Under the pieces are notes generated by a model. The model saw only the letters and a list, made by a program, of their open reading frames with translations. It was not told the DNA's origin and made no database searches. From Nevskiaceae bacterium (GTDB lineage Bacteria > Pseudomonadota > Gammaproteobacteria > Nevskiales > Nevskiaceae), in the NCBI GenBank assembly GCA_004297005.1, contig SCVA01000055.1, forward strand, positions 1 through 56,900: 56,900 nt of DNA, written 5' to 3'. The stretch's first letter is position 1, and every line of letters begins with the position of its first letter. This document shows, piece after piece, positions 28,694 to 36,509 of the stretch. Made by a program: the position numbers and the translations under genes.

Positions 28694-30139
28694 TCAGGCC
28701 GGCAATAGCGCCTGCTGACGCCGCCGCAGCCAGGCCAGCGCGGTGGCCAGCACCGCCAGCAGCAAGCCCAGCACGCTGACCAGGCTCGGCCAGCCCAGAC
28801 CATCCACCCAGGCGCCGTAGAGCAGGCCGGCGCCGATGCTGAACAGGGTCACCAGGCCGACATAGGCGGCGGTCTTGGTGCGGCCGATGACCGCCGCCAC
28901 CATCAGGAGGCTCTGCAGGCTCAGTTCGGGGTCGGCCATGAGATAGGCCAACAGTGGGCCGGGGTGCATGCCGAGGTCGAGGAACATCCGGGCCACCGGC
29001 ACCTCGACGAGGGTGGGGAAGTACATGAACACGCCAAAGCCGACGGCGACCGCATTGGCTTGCAGACTGTTGCTGCCGGCCAGGCTTTCTATCCACTCCG
29101 GGCGGATGATCTGGCGGACCATCCCGACCACGAACACGCCGGCCACCAGCAGCACAAAGATCTGTTTCACGAAGCGCCAGGCTTCCCACAGCCAGGCGCG
29201 CCAATCCTCGGCGGGCAGTTGCCGCGCGTAGTGGATGACCGCGCCCAGGGCCAGTGCCACCGCCAGCGCACGGCCGGTCAGGACCACTTCCAGCGCGCCG
29301 GCGACCGGGTTCAGGCGCAGGGCGGCCACCAGCAGCGTGGCGGCGCTGAGGCCCAGCGTCAGCCAGGTCCAGCGGTTGCTGGTTTCGAGGATGTCTTCCA
29401 GACCCTGCCAGGCGGTGGCGGCGATCAGCAGCAGCAGGCCGATCAGCAGCGAGCCCTGAAAGCTCACGCCCTCCTCGCCCTTGGCGGCGTCGAACGGCAG
29501 CCAGCGGAACAGCGTCGCCTGCCAGCTCTGGGCCCAGCCCAGCGGCAGCTCGAAGCTGGGGAGGCTGGCGGTGAGTGGCCAGAGCTTGAGCGTGCCGGCG
29601 ATCAGCAGCGCCACCAGCGACAGCAGCAGGCCCAGCGCCGCCGGCGCCATGCGCGCCTGATCGGCGAACAGGCGGTCGGTCTGCGCGTCGTGGCTGGCGT
29701 CGTCGCGCCAGAACAACAGCGCCATCAGCACGCCGATGCCGATGCCGAACAGCAGGCACATCAGCAGCCGCGCGAGGGCAAATTCCACGCCCAGGATGCT
29801 GCCGGTGTAGGCCAGCGCCATGATGTTGCCGGCCGGCGCGAAGAACAGGAAGGTGACCGCCGGACCGAGGCCGGCGCCCTTGCGGTAGATGCCGGCGAAC
29901 AGCGGCACGATGGTGCAGGAGCAGACGGCGATCAGCGAGCCGGCCAGGGCGGCGGCCGGGTAGGACAGCTGCGCCGGTGTGTTGCGGCCCAGCCAGCGGG
30001 TGACGCTGGCCTTGGGGATCAGCGCGGTCATCGCGCCGGCGATGAAGAAGGCTGGCAGCAGGCACAGCAGGACGTGCGCGGCGAGATAGGACGCCAGACT
30101 GCCGGCGCCACCGGCGAGCAGCCTCAGCGTGTACTCCAT
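28694..30139 (-). CDS. PF03773-type permease (ArsP/YraQ superfamily)
   Basis: 481 aa integral membrane protein with about ten or more hydrophobic segments. The diagnostic block VCSCTIVPLFAGIYRKGAGLGPA has Cys73-Ser-Cys75 within a membrane segment, and PAGNIMALAYTGSILG follows; a second half repeats the pattern (FPTLVEVPVARMFLDLGMHPGP). The superfamily includes ArsP, which exports trivalent organoarsenicals, but most members, including long two-halved forms like this one, have no proven substrate. Transcription is predicted from the FNR/ANR box at 30228 with a 54-base leader. Together with the CxxC protein it suggests export or handling of a thiol-reactive species under low oxygen; that is inference. 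Confidence 0.88.
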   Translation of the reverse strand: MEYTLRLLAGGAGSLASYLAAHVLLCLLPAFFIAGAMTALIPKASVTRWLGRNTPAQLSYPAAALAGSLIAVCSCTIVPLFAGIYRKGAGLGPAVTFLFFAPAGNIMALAYTGSILGVEFALARLLMCLLFGIGIGVLMALLFWRDDASHDAQTDRLFADQARMAPAALGLLLSLVALLIAGTLKLWPLTASLPSFELPLGWAQSWQATLFRWLPFDAAKGEEGVSFQGSLLIGLLLLIAATAWQGLEDILETSNRWTWLTLGLSAATLLVAALRLNPVAGALEVVLTGRALAVALALGAVIHYARQLPAEDWRAWLWEAWRFVKQIFVLLVAGVFVVGMVRQIIRPEWIESLAGSNSLQANAVAVGFGVFMYFPTLVEVPVARMFLDLGMHPGPLLAYLMADPELSLQSLLMVAAVIGRTKTAAYVGLVTLFSIGAGLLYGAWVDGLGWPSLVSVLGLLLAVLATALAWLRRRQQALLPA

Positions 30140-30199
30140 CCCGACCTCCTCGCAGTGCCACAGGCGGAGCAGACCGATTGCCTGCCCCGAATGCCGTGC

Positions 30200-30241
30200 A
30201 GCCTAGAGGCCCCGACTGCTGGCACCATTGATCAGGGTCAA
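30200..30241 (-). promoter_or_regulatory. FNR/ANR box and -10 of the permease operon
   Basis: TTGAT-CAGG-GTCAA at 30228-30241 (one mismatch to the perfect palindrome). Centre 30234.5 placed at -41.5 predicts a minus-strand start at 30193, and the -10 window 30200-30205 reads TAGGCT (positions 1, 2 and 6 conserved), nearly the same hexamer as at 28353. On the plus strand the matching -10 window (30264-30269) is GAAACT, which lacks the leading T and would give an almost leaderless message for the divergent carbohydrate genes, so control of those genes by this box is possible but weaker. Confidence 0.78.
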
Positions 30242-30276
30242 CCGGCCTGGAGGGCCGCCCGCTGAAACTGAGCGCA

Positions 30277-33252
30277 ATGAATAGCGAACCTGCTGCATTG
30301 TTGGCGCCGCCGACGGACTGGCGGCCGATCTGTTCCGGGCAGCAATCGCTGAGCTTGGCGCTGGTGCGCGCCGCCGGTCAGCCGGCCCTGCGACTGGACT
30401 ACGATTTTCGCGGCCAGGGTGGCTTCGTGGTGGCGCGTTGCGACTGGCGGCGGCCGATGCCCTCGCGCTACGCGCTGCGCTTCCGCCTGCGTGGCAGTGG
30501 CGCCGCCAATGATCTGGAAGTGAAGCTGGTCGACGCCAGCAAGCACAACGTCTGGCGGCGGGTGCTCAAGGCCCAGCAGCCCTCGGCGCGTGGGCGTCGC
30601 TACCAGCTCGCGAGCCACGAGCTGGACTACGGCTGGGGACCGGCGGGCGGTGGCAACCTCGGCGAGTTGGGTGCCATCGAGATCGCGCTGGTGGCGGGCG
30701 AGGGCGGCTCCGGGCGCCTCTGGCTCAGCGAGCTGGAAATCATCGACACCAGCGCACCCGAGCCCTGGCTGGTGGAATGCTCCAGCGCCGAGGCCGGCCA
30801 CGCCGGAGCCCAGGTTCTGGAGCCGGCCGGCTGGTGGCCCAGTCCAGGCGATGCACGGCCCTGGGTGCAGCTCGACGCCGGGGCGACGCGGCCGCTGGGG
30901 GGCGTGAGGATCGACTGGCTGGAGCGGGCGCCCGCCAGCGGTTTCCGCCTGCTGGGCTCGCGCAGCGGGCAACGCTGGGTGCGCCTGCATGTCGCTCGCA
31001 AGGCCGGCGGGCGCTACAGCCAGCTCTATCTGCCGAACGCGCGGCTGCGCTATCTGCGGCTGGAACTCGACGAGGCCTGCGCCGGCCTGCGCCTGCAAGC
31101 CTTGCCGCCGGACCATGCGCGCTCCATCGACGACTACTGGCATCGCCGCGCCCAGGCCGAGCCCCGTGGCCGGTTTCCGCGCTGGCTGCTGCGCGAGCAA
31201 AGCCTGTGGACGCCCATCGGCAGCGGGCGGGGTCGCCATTGCGCCCTGGTCAACGAGGAGGGGCTGGTGGAGCTGGATGCCGGCTCCTGCACCGTCGAAG
31301 CCATGCTCTGGCTGCGCGGCCGTCTCTACACCTGGGCCGATGTCCATGTTCATCAGAGCCTCAAGGATGGCTGGCAGCCGCGGCCGGCGGTGACCTGGAG
31401 CGCCGAGGACTGGCGTCTGCACCTGGAGCTGGAGATGCAGGCTCAAGGTCGGCTGCGACTGTCCTACCAGTTCGACAATCTCGGCAGCGAGTTGCTGGCG
31501 GCGCGGCTGTTTCTGCTGCTGCGGCCGTATCAGGTGACGCCGCCCTGGCAGCGCTTCCGTGGTCTGGGCGGAGTCAGCCCGATCCGCAAGCTGGACTGGC
31601 GGCGCGGGGTGATCTCCGTGAACGGCCGGCCGCGCCTGCGCGTGGTGCAGCGGCCCATCGGTTTTGGCGTGCTGAGCTTCGACGAGGGCCTAATCACCGA
31701 CATGCTGGCGCAGGGCCAGTTGCCGGCGGACGACCGTGTCCTGGATCCCACCGGCTATGCCAATGGCGCCCTGCGCTACGACCTGCAGGTGCTTGCGCAT
31801 GGCAGCGCCAAGGTCGAGGTGCTGGGACTGCCGGCCAGCGAGGAGGAGGCCGGGCAGGGCGCGACCGACTGGGCCGACAAGCTGGGCCGCCAGCCCTGGC
31901 AGGCCGCGGGCTGGGGCGCGGAGGCGATCCGCGTCGCCCGCACCGCCTGCGCCCATGTGCTGATCTGCCGCGATGGCCCGGCACTGCAGGCCGGGCCGCG
32001 CCGCTACACGCGCTCCTGGATCCGCGACGGCGCGACCATGAGCGCGGCCCTGCTGCGCATGGGCTGCGTCGCCGAGGTGGGCGAGTTCATCCGCTGGTAC
32101 GCGCCCTACCAGCGCGCCGATGGCTTCGTGCCCTGCTGCGTCGACCGCGATGGCCCGGACTGGCTGGTCGAGCACGACAGCCACGGCCAGTGGCTGGCCT
32201 TGATCGCCGACCACCAGCGCCACGGCGGCGAGGCCGCCTTGCTCGAAGAACTCTGGCCGGCGGTGCGGCGCACCGTGGACTGCATCGCCGGCCTGCTCGA
32301 CGGCACCGGCCTCCTGCCGATCTCGGCCAGCCACGAGGGCTATCTGGCGCAGCCGGTGCATTCCTACTGGGACGACTTCTGGGCGCTGCGCGGCCTGGGC
32401 GATGCGGTGTATCTCGCCGAGCGTCGTGGCGATGCCGCGCTGACGCAGCGCTGGCAGGCCTTGCAGGCGCGTTTCGCCCACAACCTCTACGCCTCGCTGG
32501 CGCATGCCCGCGTCGAGCGCGGCCTCGACTACCTGCCGGCCAGCCTGGAGCTGGCCGATTTCGACCCCACCGCCACCGCCAATGCGGTGCAGCTGCTGGG
32601 CGTGCCGGAGGCGCTGGACCGGGCGGCGCTGGAGCAGACCTTCGACCGCTACCTGCAAGGCTGGCGGCGCCAGCGCGATGGCCAGCAGGACGGCGCCAAC
32701 TACTCGCCCTACCAGATCCGCATCATCAGCGCCCTGGTGCGCATGGGCCGGCGCGCGCAGGCGCTGGAACTGCTGCGCTACTTCCTCGCCGAGCGCCAGC
32801 CCACCGCCTGGAACCAGTGGCCGGAGATCATCTGGCGCGATCCCCGCTCGCCCGGCCACTTGGGCGATCTGCCCCATGCCTGGATCGCCGCCGAATACCT
32901 GCTGGCCCTGCGCAGCCTCTACGTCTACGAACAGCCCGATGACCAGGGCCTGGTGCTGGCCGCCGGCCTGGCGCCGGAATGGCTGGACGGCGAGGGCGTG
33001 CGGTTTGGCCCGGCGCCGACCGTCTGCGGTCCGCTGCACTACGCCTTGCGACGCACGGGCCCGCATTGCCTGGAGTTCGAGATCGAGGCCAGCGGCAGTC
33101 TCTGCCTGCGGCCGCCGCTGTCCGGGGCCATCCACGCCGTCTGGGTCGATGGCGCGGTATGGCGCGAGCACGACCACGAGTCGGTACGGCTCGACCACTA
33201 CACCAGCCCCTGCCGCGTGCGCATCGAAACCACGCCCGGAGATTCCCAATGA
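30277..33252 (+). CDS. Cytoplasmic CBM-like/discoidin/(alpha/alpha)6-barrel glycoside hydrolase-like protein
   Basis: 991 aa without signal peptide or membrane segment. Residues about 20-160 look like a jelly-roll carbohydrate-binding module (ending GRLWLSELEII); about 165-285 resemble a discoidin (coagulation factor 5/8 type C) domain; about 290-530 are a further beta-rich region; and 540-910 form a helical domain like the (alpha/alpha)6 barrels of GH15-type and related enzymes. Likely active-site motifs are SWIRDGATM (Asp584), HSYWDDFW (695-702) and WPEIIWRD (Glu850). A beta-rich C-terminal cap ends it. Such proteins are usually annotated only as 'coagulation factor 5/8 type domain protein'. 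The stop overlaps the ATG of the GH94 gene (ATGA), so both are made together and probably act on the same glucan. Exact family and bond specificity are not recognised. Confidence 0.8.
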   Translation: MNSEPAALLAPPTDWRPICSGQQSLSLALVRAAGQPALRLDYDFRGQGGFVVARCDWRRPMPSRYALRFRLRGSGAANDLEVKLVDASKHNVWRRVLKAQQPSARGRRYQLASHELDYGWGPAGGGNLGELGAIEIALVAGEGGSGRLWLSELEIIDTSAPEPWLVECSSAEAGHAGAQVLEPAGWWPSPGDARPWVQLDAGATRPLGGVRIDWLERAPASGFRLLGSRSGQRWVRLHVARKAGGRYSQLYLPNARLRYLRLELDEACAGLRLQALPPDHARSIDDYWHRRAQAEPRGRFPRWLLREQSLWTPIGSGRGRHCALVNEEGLVELDAGSCTVEAMLWLRGRLYTWADVHVHQSLKDGWQPRPAVTWSAEDWRLHLELEMQAQGRLRLSYQFDNLGSELLAARLFLLLRPYQVTPPWQRFRGLGGVSPIRKLDWRRGVISVNGRPRLRVVQRPIGFGVLSFDEGLITDMLAQGQLPADDRVLDPTGYANGALRYDLQVLAHGSAKVEVLGLPASEEEAGQGATDWADKLGRQPWQAAGWGAEAIRVARTACAHVLICRDGPALQAGPRRYTRSWIRDGATMSAALLRMGCVAEVGEFIRWYAPYQRADGFVPCCVDRDGPDWLVEHDSHGQWLALIADHQRHGGEAALLEELWPAVRRTVDCIAGLLDGTGLLPISASHEGYLAQPVHSYWDDFWALRGLGDAVYLAERRGDAALTQRWQALQARFAHNLYASLAHARVERGLDYLPASLELADFDPTATANAVQLLGVPEALDRAALEQTFDRYLQGWRRQRDGQQDGANYSPYQIRIISALVRMGRRAQALELLRYFLAERQPTAWNQWPEIIWRDPRSPGHLGDLPHAWIAAEYLLALRSLYVYEQPDDQGLVLAAGLAPEWLDGEGVRFGPAPTVCGPLHYALRRTGPHCLEFEIEASGSLCLRPPLSGAIHAVWVDGAVWREHDHESVRLDHYTSPCRVRIETTPGDSQ

Positions 33253-36200
33253 ACCCCAGCCCCGAACAGCTCGCCGCGCAGACACTGCGCGCAGGCGACT
33301 ACCAGTTGCAGCTCAGCGCCGCCGGTGGCGGCCTTTCCGAGTGGCGCGGCCTGGCGCTCAACCGCTGGCCGGGCGACGCGCTGGAAGACGCGCACGGCAG
33401 CTTCATCTACCTGCGCGACGCCGACAGCGGCGCGCTGTGGTCGGCGGCGCAGCAGCCGGTGCCGGGCGCGCCTAGCCACTACGCCCTTCGGGCCGAGGTC
33501 GGGCGCCTGTGCATAGAGCGCGAGGAGCAGGGCATCGCCAGCCGCCTCTCGGTCGAGCTGGCCGCCGACGGCAGCCATGAGCGGCGGCGTTTGAGTCTGC
33601 ACAACCGCTCCGCGCAACCACGGCGCATCGAGGTCACCAGCTATATCGAGATTGCGCTGGCGCCACGCCTGGCCGATCTCGGCCACCCGGCCTTCCTGAA
33701 GCTGTTCGTGCAGACCGAGCTGGGCGAGGGCGGCCGCCTGCTGCTGGCTCGGCGGCGCCCGCGTGGGCAGGGTGAAACCTGGCCGACGCTCTTCCATGCG
33801 CTCCTGGGCGCACCGGTCCAGCGCTGGGAGACCGACCGCTGCCGCTTTCTCGGTCGCGGCCGAGATGTCGCGGCGCCGGCGCTGGAGCTGCGTGGCACCG
33901 TCGGCAATGTGCTGGACCCGGTGTTCAGCCTCGCCACCACGCTGGAACTGGCACCCGGCGAGACGCGCGAGCTGGAGTTCCTGTTCGGTGTCGCCGGGTC
34001 GCCGGAGCAAATGGCCGCCATCGCCGCGCAGGTGCAACTCGCGCCGGCCTGGCTGCCGCCGCCTGCCGAAGACCTGCCGCTGCGCTCCGGCCTGAGCGCC
34101 GACGGCAGCGAGTACCACATTCATCTGCCCTGGCGCGGCGAGGGTCTGCAACTGCCGCCCATGCCCTGGATCAATGTGCTGGCCAACGAGCAGTTTGGCG
34201 GCCTGGTCAGCGAGACCGGCGCCGGCGCGACCTGGGCGCGCAACAGCCAGGCCAACCGCCTCACGCCCTGGTCCAACGACCCGGTCTCCGATCCGCACGG
34301 CGAGGCCCTGTACCTGCGCGACGAGAGCGACGGGCGCTACTGGTCGCCGTTGCCCGGCCCGGTACCGGCGGCCTGCGACTACGAGGTCGCGCACGGCTTT
34401 GGCTACAGCCGCTACCAGTCGCGCCTCGGGGACTTGGAGCAGACCGTCACCGCCTTCGTGGCGCGCCAGGCGCCGCTGAAGTGCTTGCGCCTGCAACTGC
34501 GCAACCACGGCAAGGTCGCGCGAGAACTCTCGCTGTTCGGCTATCAGCAACTGGTCCTGGGTACGCTGGCGCCGGCGGCCGGGGCGATCCGCAGCTGGCC
34601 GGCCGGCGACTGGTTGTGCGCGGCGCAGACCGGCAGCGGCGCCTTTGCCGGTGCCGTGGTCTACGCCGGCCTGCTCGCCGAGGGCGTGACCGTGCAGGCG
34701 CGCGATTCGACCTGCGAGCGCGCGAGCTTCATCGGACCCCTGGGCAGCGCGCGCCGGCCGCAGGCCTTGCGCGCGCCGATTCTCGATGGCCGTCATGGCG
34801 AGGGCCTGGATGCCTGCTTCGCGCAGCGCCTGCGCTTTCGCCTGGACGCCGGCCAGAGCGCCGAGTTCTGCCTGCTGCTGGGCGAGGCCGCCGACGCCGA
34901 GGCCTTCGAGACGCTGACCGCCAGCTATGGCACGCCCGCCGCGCTGCGCGCCGCCGAGGACGAGGTGCGCGCCTGGTGGCGCCAGAGTCTTTCCGGCCTC
35001 ACGGTGCAGACGCCCTCGCCGGAGATCGACCACCTGGTCAATGGCTGGCTGCCCTACCAGGCGCTGGCCTGCCGCATCTGGGGACGCACGGCCTACTACC
35101 AGTCCAGCGGCGCCTACGGCTTCCGCGACCAGTTGCAGGACGCCGGCAACCTCAGCCTGCTGTGGCCGGAGCTGACCCGCAGCCAGATCCTGCTGCACGC
35201 CCGCCAGCAATTCGTCGAGGGCGATGTGCTGCACTGGTGGCACGAGCCGCCGCTCGCCTCCGGTCTGCGTACCCGTTTCGCCGACGACCTGCTCTGGCTG
35301 CCGCAGGTCACCGCCGGCTATCTGCGCGCGACCGGCGATGCCGCCGTGCTCGACGAGCCCTGCCGGTTGCTGCAGGCGCCGCCACTGAAGCCGGGCGAGG
35401 ACGAGCACTACCTCGCGCCCGGCGAGGCCGGCGACGCCAGCCTCTACGAGCATTGCTGCCGGGCGCTGGACCGCTCGCTGGCGGTCGGTGCCCACGGCCT
35501 GCCGCTGATGGGCACCGGCGACTGGAACGACGGCATGAACCGCGTCGGCCGCGAGGGCCGCGGCGAGAGCGTGTGGATGGGCTTCTTCCTGTACGCCATC
35601 CTCGGCGAGTTCGCGCCGCTCGCCGCATCGCGTGGCGATACCGCCCGCGCGGCCCGCTACCACGCGCATCGCGCGGCGCTGCAGGCGGCGGTCAACGCGG
35701 CCGGCTGGGATGGCGGCTGGTATCGGCGCGCCTACTACGACAACGGCAGCGTGATGGGCAGCCACGATGCTGCCGAATGCCGCATCGACGGCCTGGCGCA
35801 GGCCTGGGCGGTGCTCTCCGGCGCGGCGCCGGCAGCGCGTGCGGCGCAGGCCATGGACGCCGCCGAGGCGCAGCTGATCGACGAGGAGGCCGGCCTGCTG
35901 CGCTTGCTGACGCCGCCCTTCGTCGATACCCCGGAAGACCCGGGCTACATCAAGGGCTATGTCGCCGGCGTACGCGAGAACGGCGGCCAGTACACCCACG
36001 CCGCCTGCTGGATGGTGGCCGCACTCGCCAAGCTCGGTCGCCGCGAGCGCGCCGCGCTACTGCTCATCCGCCTGAGTCCGCTCTGGCACAGCCGCGACCC
36101 CGCCGCGCAGGCGCGCTACCGGGTCGAGCCCTATGTGATCGCCGCCGACATCTACGGTGCCGAGCCGCACATCGGCCGTGGCGGCTGGACCTGGTACACC

Positions 36201-36509
36201 GGCTCCGCCGGCTGGGCCTGGCGGGTGGCGGTGGAGTCGGTGCTGGGCCTGAGCGTCGAACAGGGCCAATGGCTGCGGTTCGCGCCCTGTGTGCCGGACG
36301 AATGGCCGGGCTACACGCTGGACTATCGGCACCCGGCTAGCGGCGGCGAGTACCACATCACGGTGGAAAACCCGGAGCGCTGCGCCGAGGCGCTGGTCGC
36401 CGCCGAACTCGACGGCGAGCCACTGCCGCTGACGGCCGATGGCCTGCGCCTGCGGCTCGCCAGCGGCGGCCAGCATCGGCTGCGGCTCCGGTTGGGGGCT
36501 AAGCCCTAG
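33249..36509 (+). CDS. GH94-family glycoside phosphorylase, standalone (cyclic-glucan-synthase-like)
   Basis: 1086 aa, cytoplasmic. GH94 enzymes split beta-glucosidic bonds with inorganic phosphate, releasing alpha-glucose-1-phosphate (cellobiose, chitobiose and 1,2-beta-oligoglucan phosphorylases; also the C-terminal part of cyclic beta-1,2-glucan synthase). Two N-terminal beta-sandwich regions precede the (alpha/alpha)6 catalytic domain, which shows YGFRDQLQD (623-631), GTGDWNDGMN with the conserved DWND at 758-761 that contains the general acid Asp, and GRGGWTWYTG (976-985). Length and doubled N-terminal part are closer to NdvB-type and 1,2-beta-oligoglucan phosphorylases (about 1,100 aa) than to the roughly 800 aa cellobiose phosphorylases. 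The start overlaps the upstream hydrolase stop; the 3' end shares a CTAG stop overlap with the convergent ABC gene. Substrate is not settled. Confidence 0.88.
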   Translation: MNPSPEQLAAQTLRAGDYQLQLSAAGGGLSEWRGLALNRWPGDALEDAHGSFIYLRDADSGALWSAAQQPVPGAPSHYALRAEVGRLCIEREEQGIASRLSVELAADGSHERRRLSLHNRSAQPRRIEVTSYIEIALAPRLADLGHPAFLKLFVQTELGEGGRLLLARRRPRGQGETWPTLFHALLGAPVQRWETDRCRFLGRGRDVAAPALELRGTVGNVLDPVFSLATTLELAPGETRELEFLFGVAGSPEQMAAIAAQVQLAPAWLPPPAEDLPLRSGLSADGSEYHIHLPWRGEGLQLPPMPWINVLANEQFGGLVSETGAGATWARNSQANRLTPWSNDPVSDPHGEALYLRDESDGRYWSPLPGPVPAACDYEVAHGFGYSRYQSRLGDLEQTVTAFVARQAPLKCLRLQLRNHGKVARELSLFGYQQLVLGTLAPAAGAIRSWPAGDWLCAAQTGSGAFAGAVVYAGLLAEGVTVQARDSTCERASFIGPLGSARRPQALRAPILDGRHGEGLDACFAQRLRFRLDAGQSAEFCLLLGEAADAEAFETLTASYGTPAALRAAEDEVRAWWRQSLSGLTVQTPSPEIDHLVNGWLPYQALACRIWGRTAYYQSSGAYGFRDQLQDAGNLSLLWPELTRSQILLHARQQFVEGDVLHWWHEPPLASGLRTRFADDLLWLPQVTAGYLRATGDAAVLDEPCRLLQAPPLKPGEDEHYLAPGEAGDASLYEHCCRALDRSLAVGAHGLPLMGTGDWNDGMNRVGREGRGESVWMGFFLYAILGEFAPLAASRGDTARAARYHAHRAALQAAVNAAGWDGGWYRRAYYDNGSVMGSHDAAECRIDGLAQAWAVLSGAAPAARAAQAMDAAEAQLIDEEAGLLRLLTPPFVDTPEDPGYIKGYVAGVRENGGQYTHAACWMVAALAKLGRRERAALLLIRLSPLWHSRDPAAQARYRVEPYVIAADIYGAEPHIGRGGWTWYTGSAGWAWRVAVESVLGLSVEQGQWLRFAPCVPDEWPGYTLDYRHPASGGEYHITVENPERCAEALVAAELDGEPLPLTADGLRLRLASGGQHRLRLRLGAKP

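Noticed and set aside
30264..30276. Class-II FNR/ANR promoter for the plus-strand carbohydrate genes from the 30228 box
   Set aside because: The -10 window reads GAAACT without the conserved first T, and the predicted start would be one base before the ATG. Not enough to claim, though divergent control is not excluded.
33198..35999. Minus-strand open frame of over 900 codons opposite the GH94 gene
   Set aside because: No domain, biased composition, and it is antisense to all GH94 catalytic motifs.
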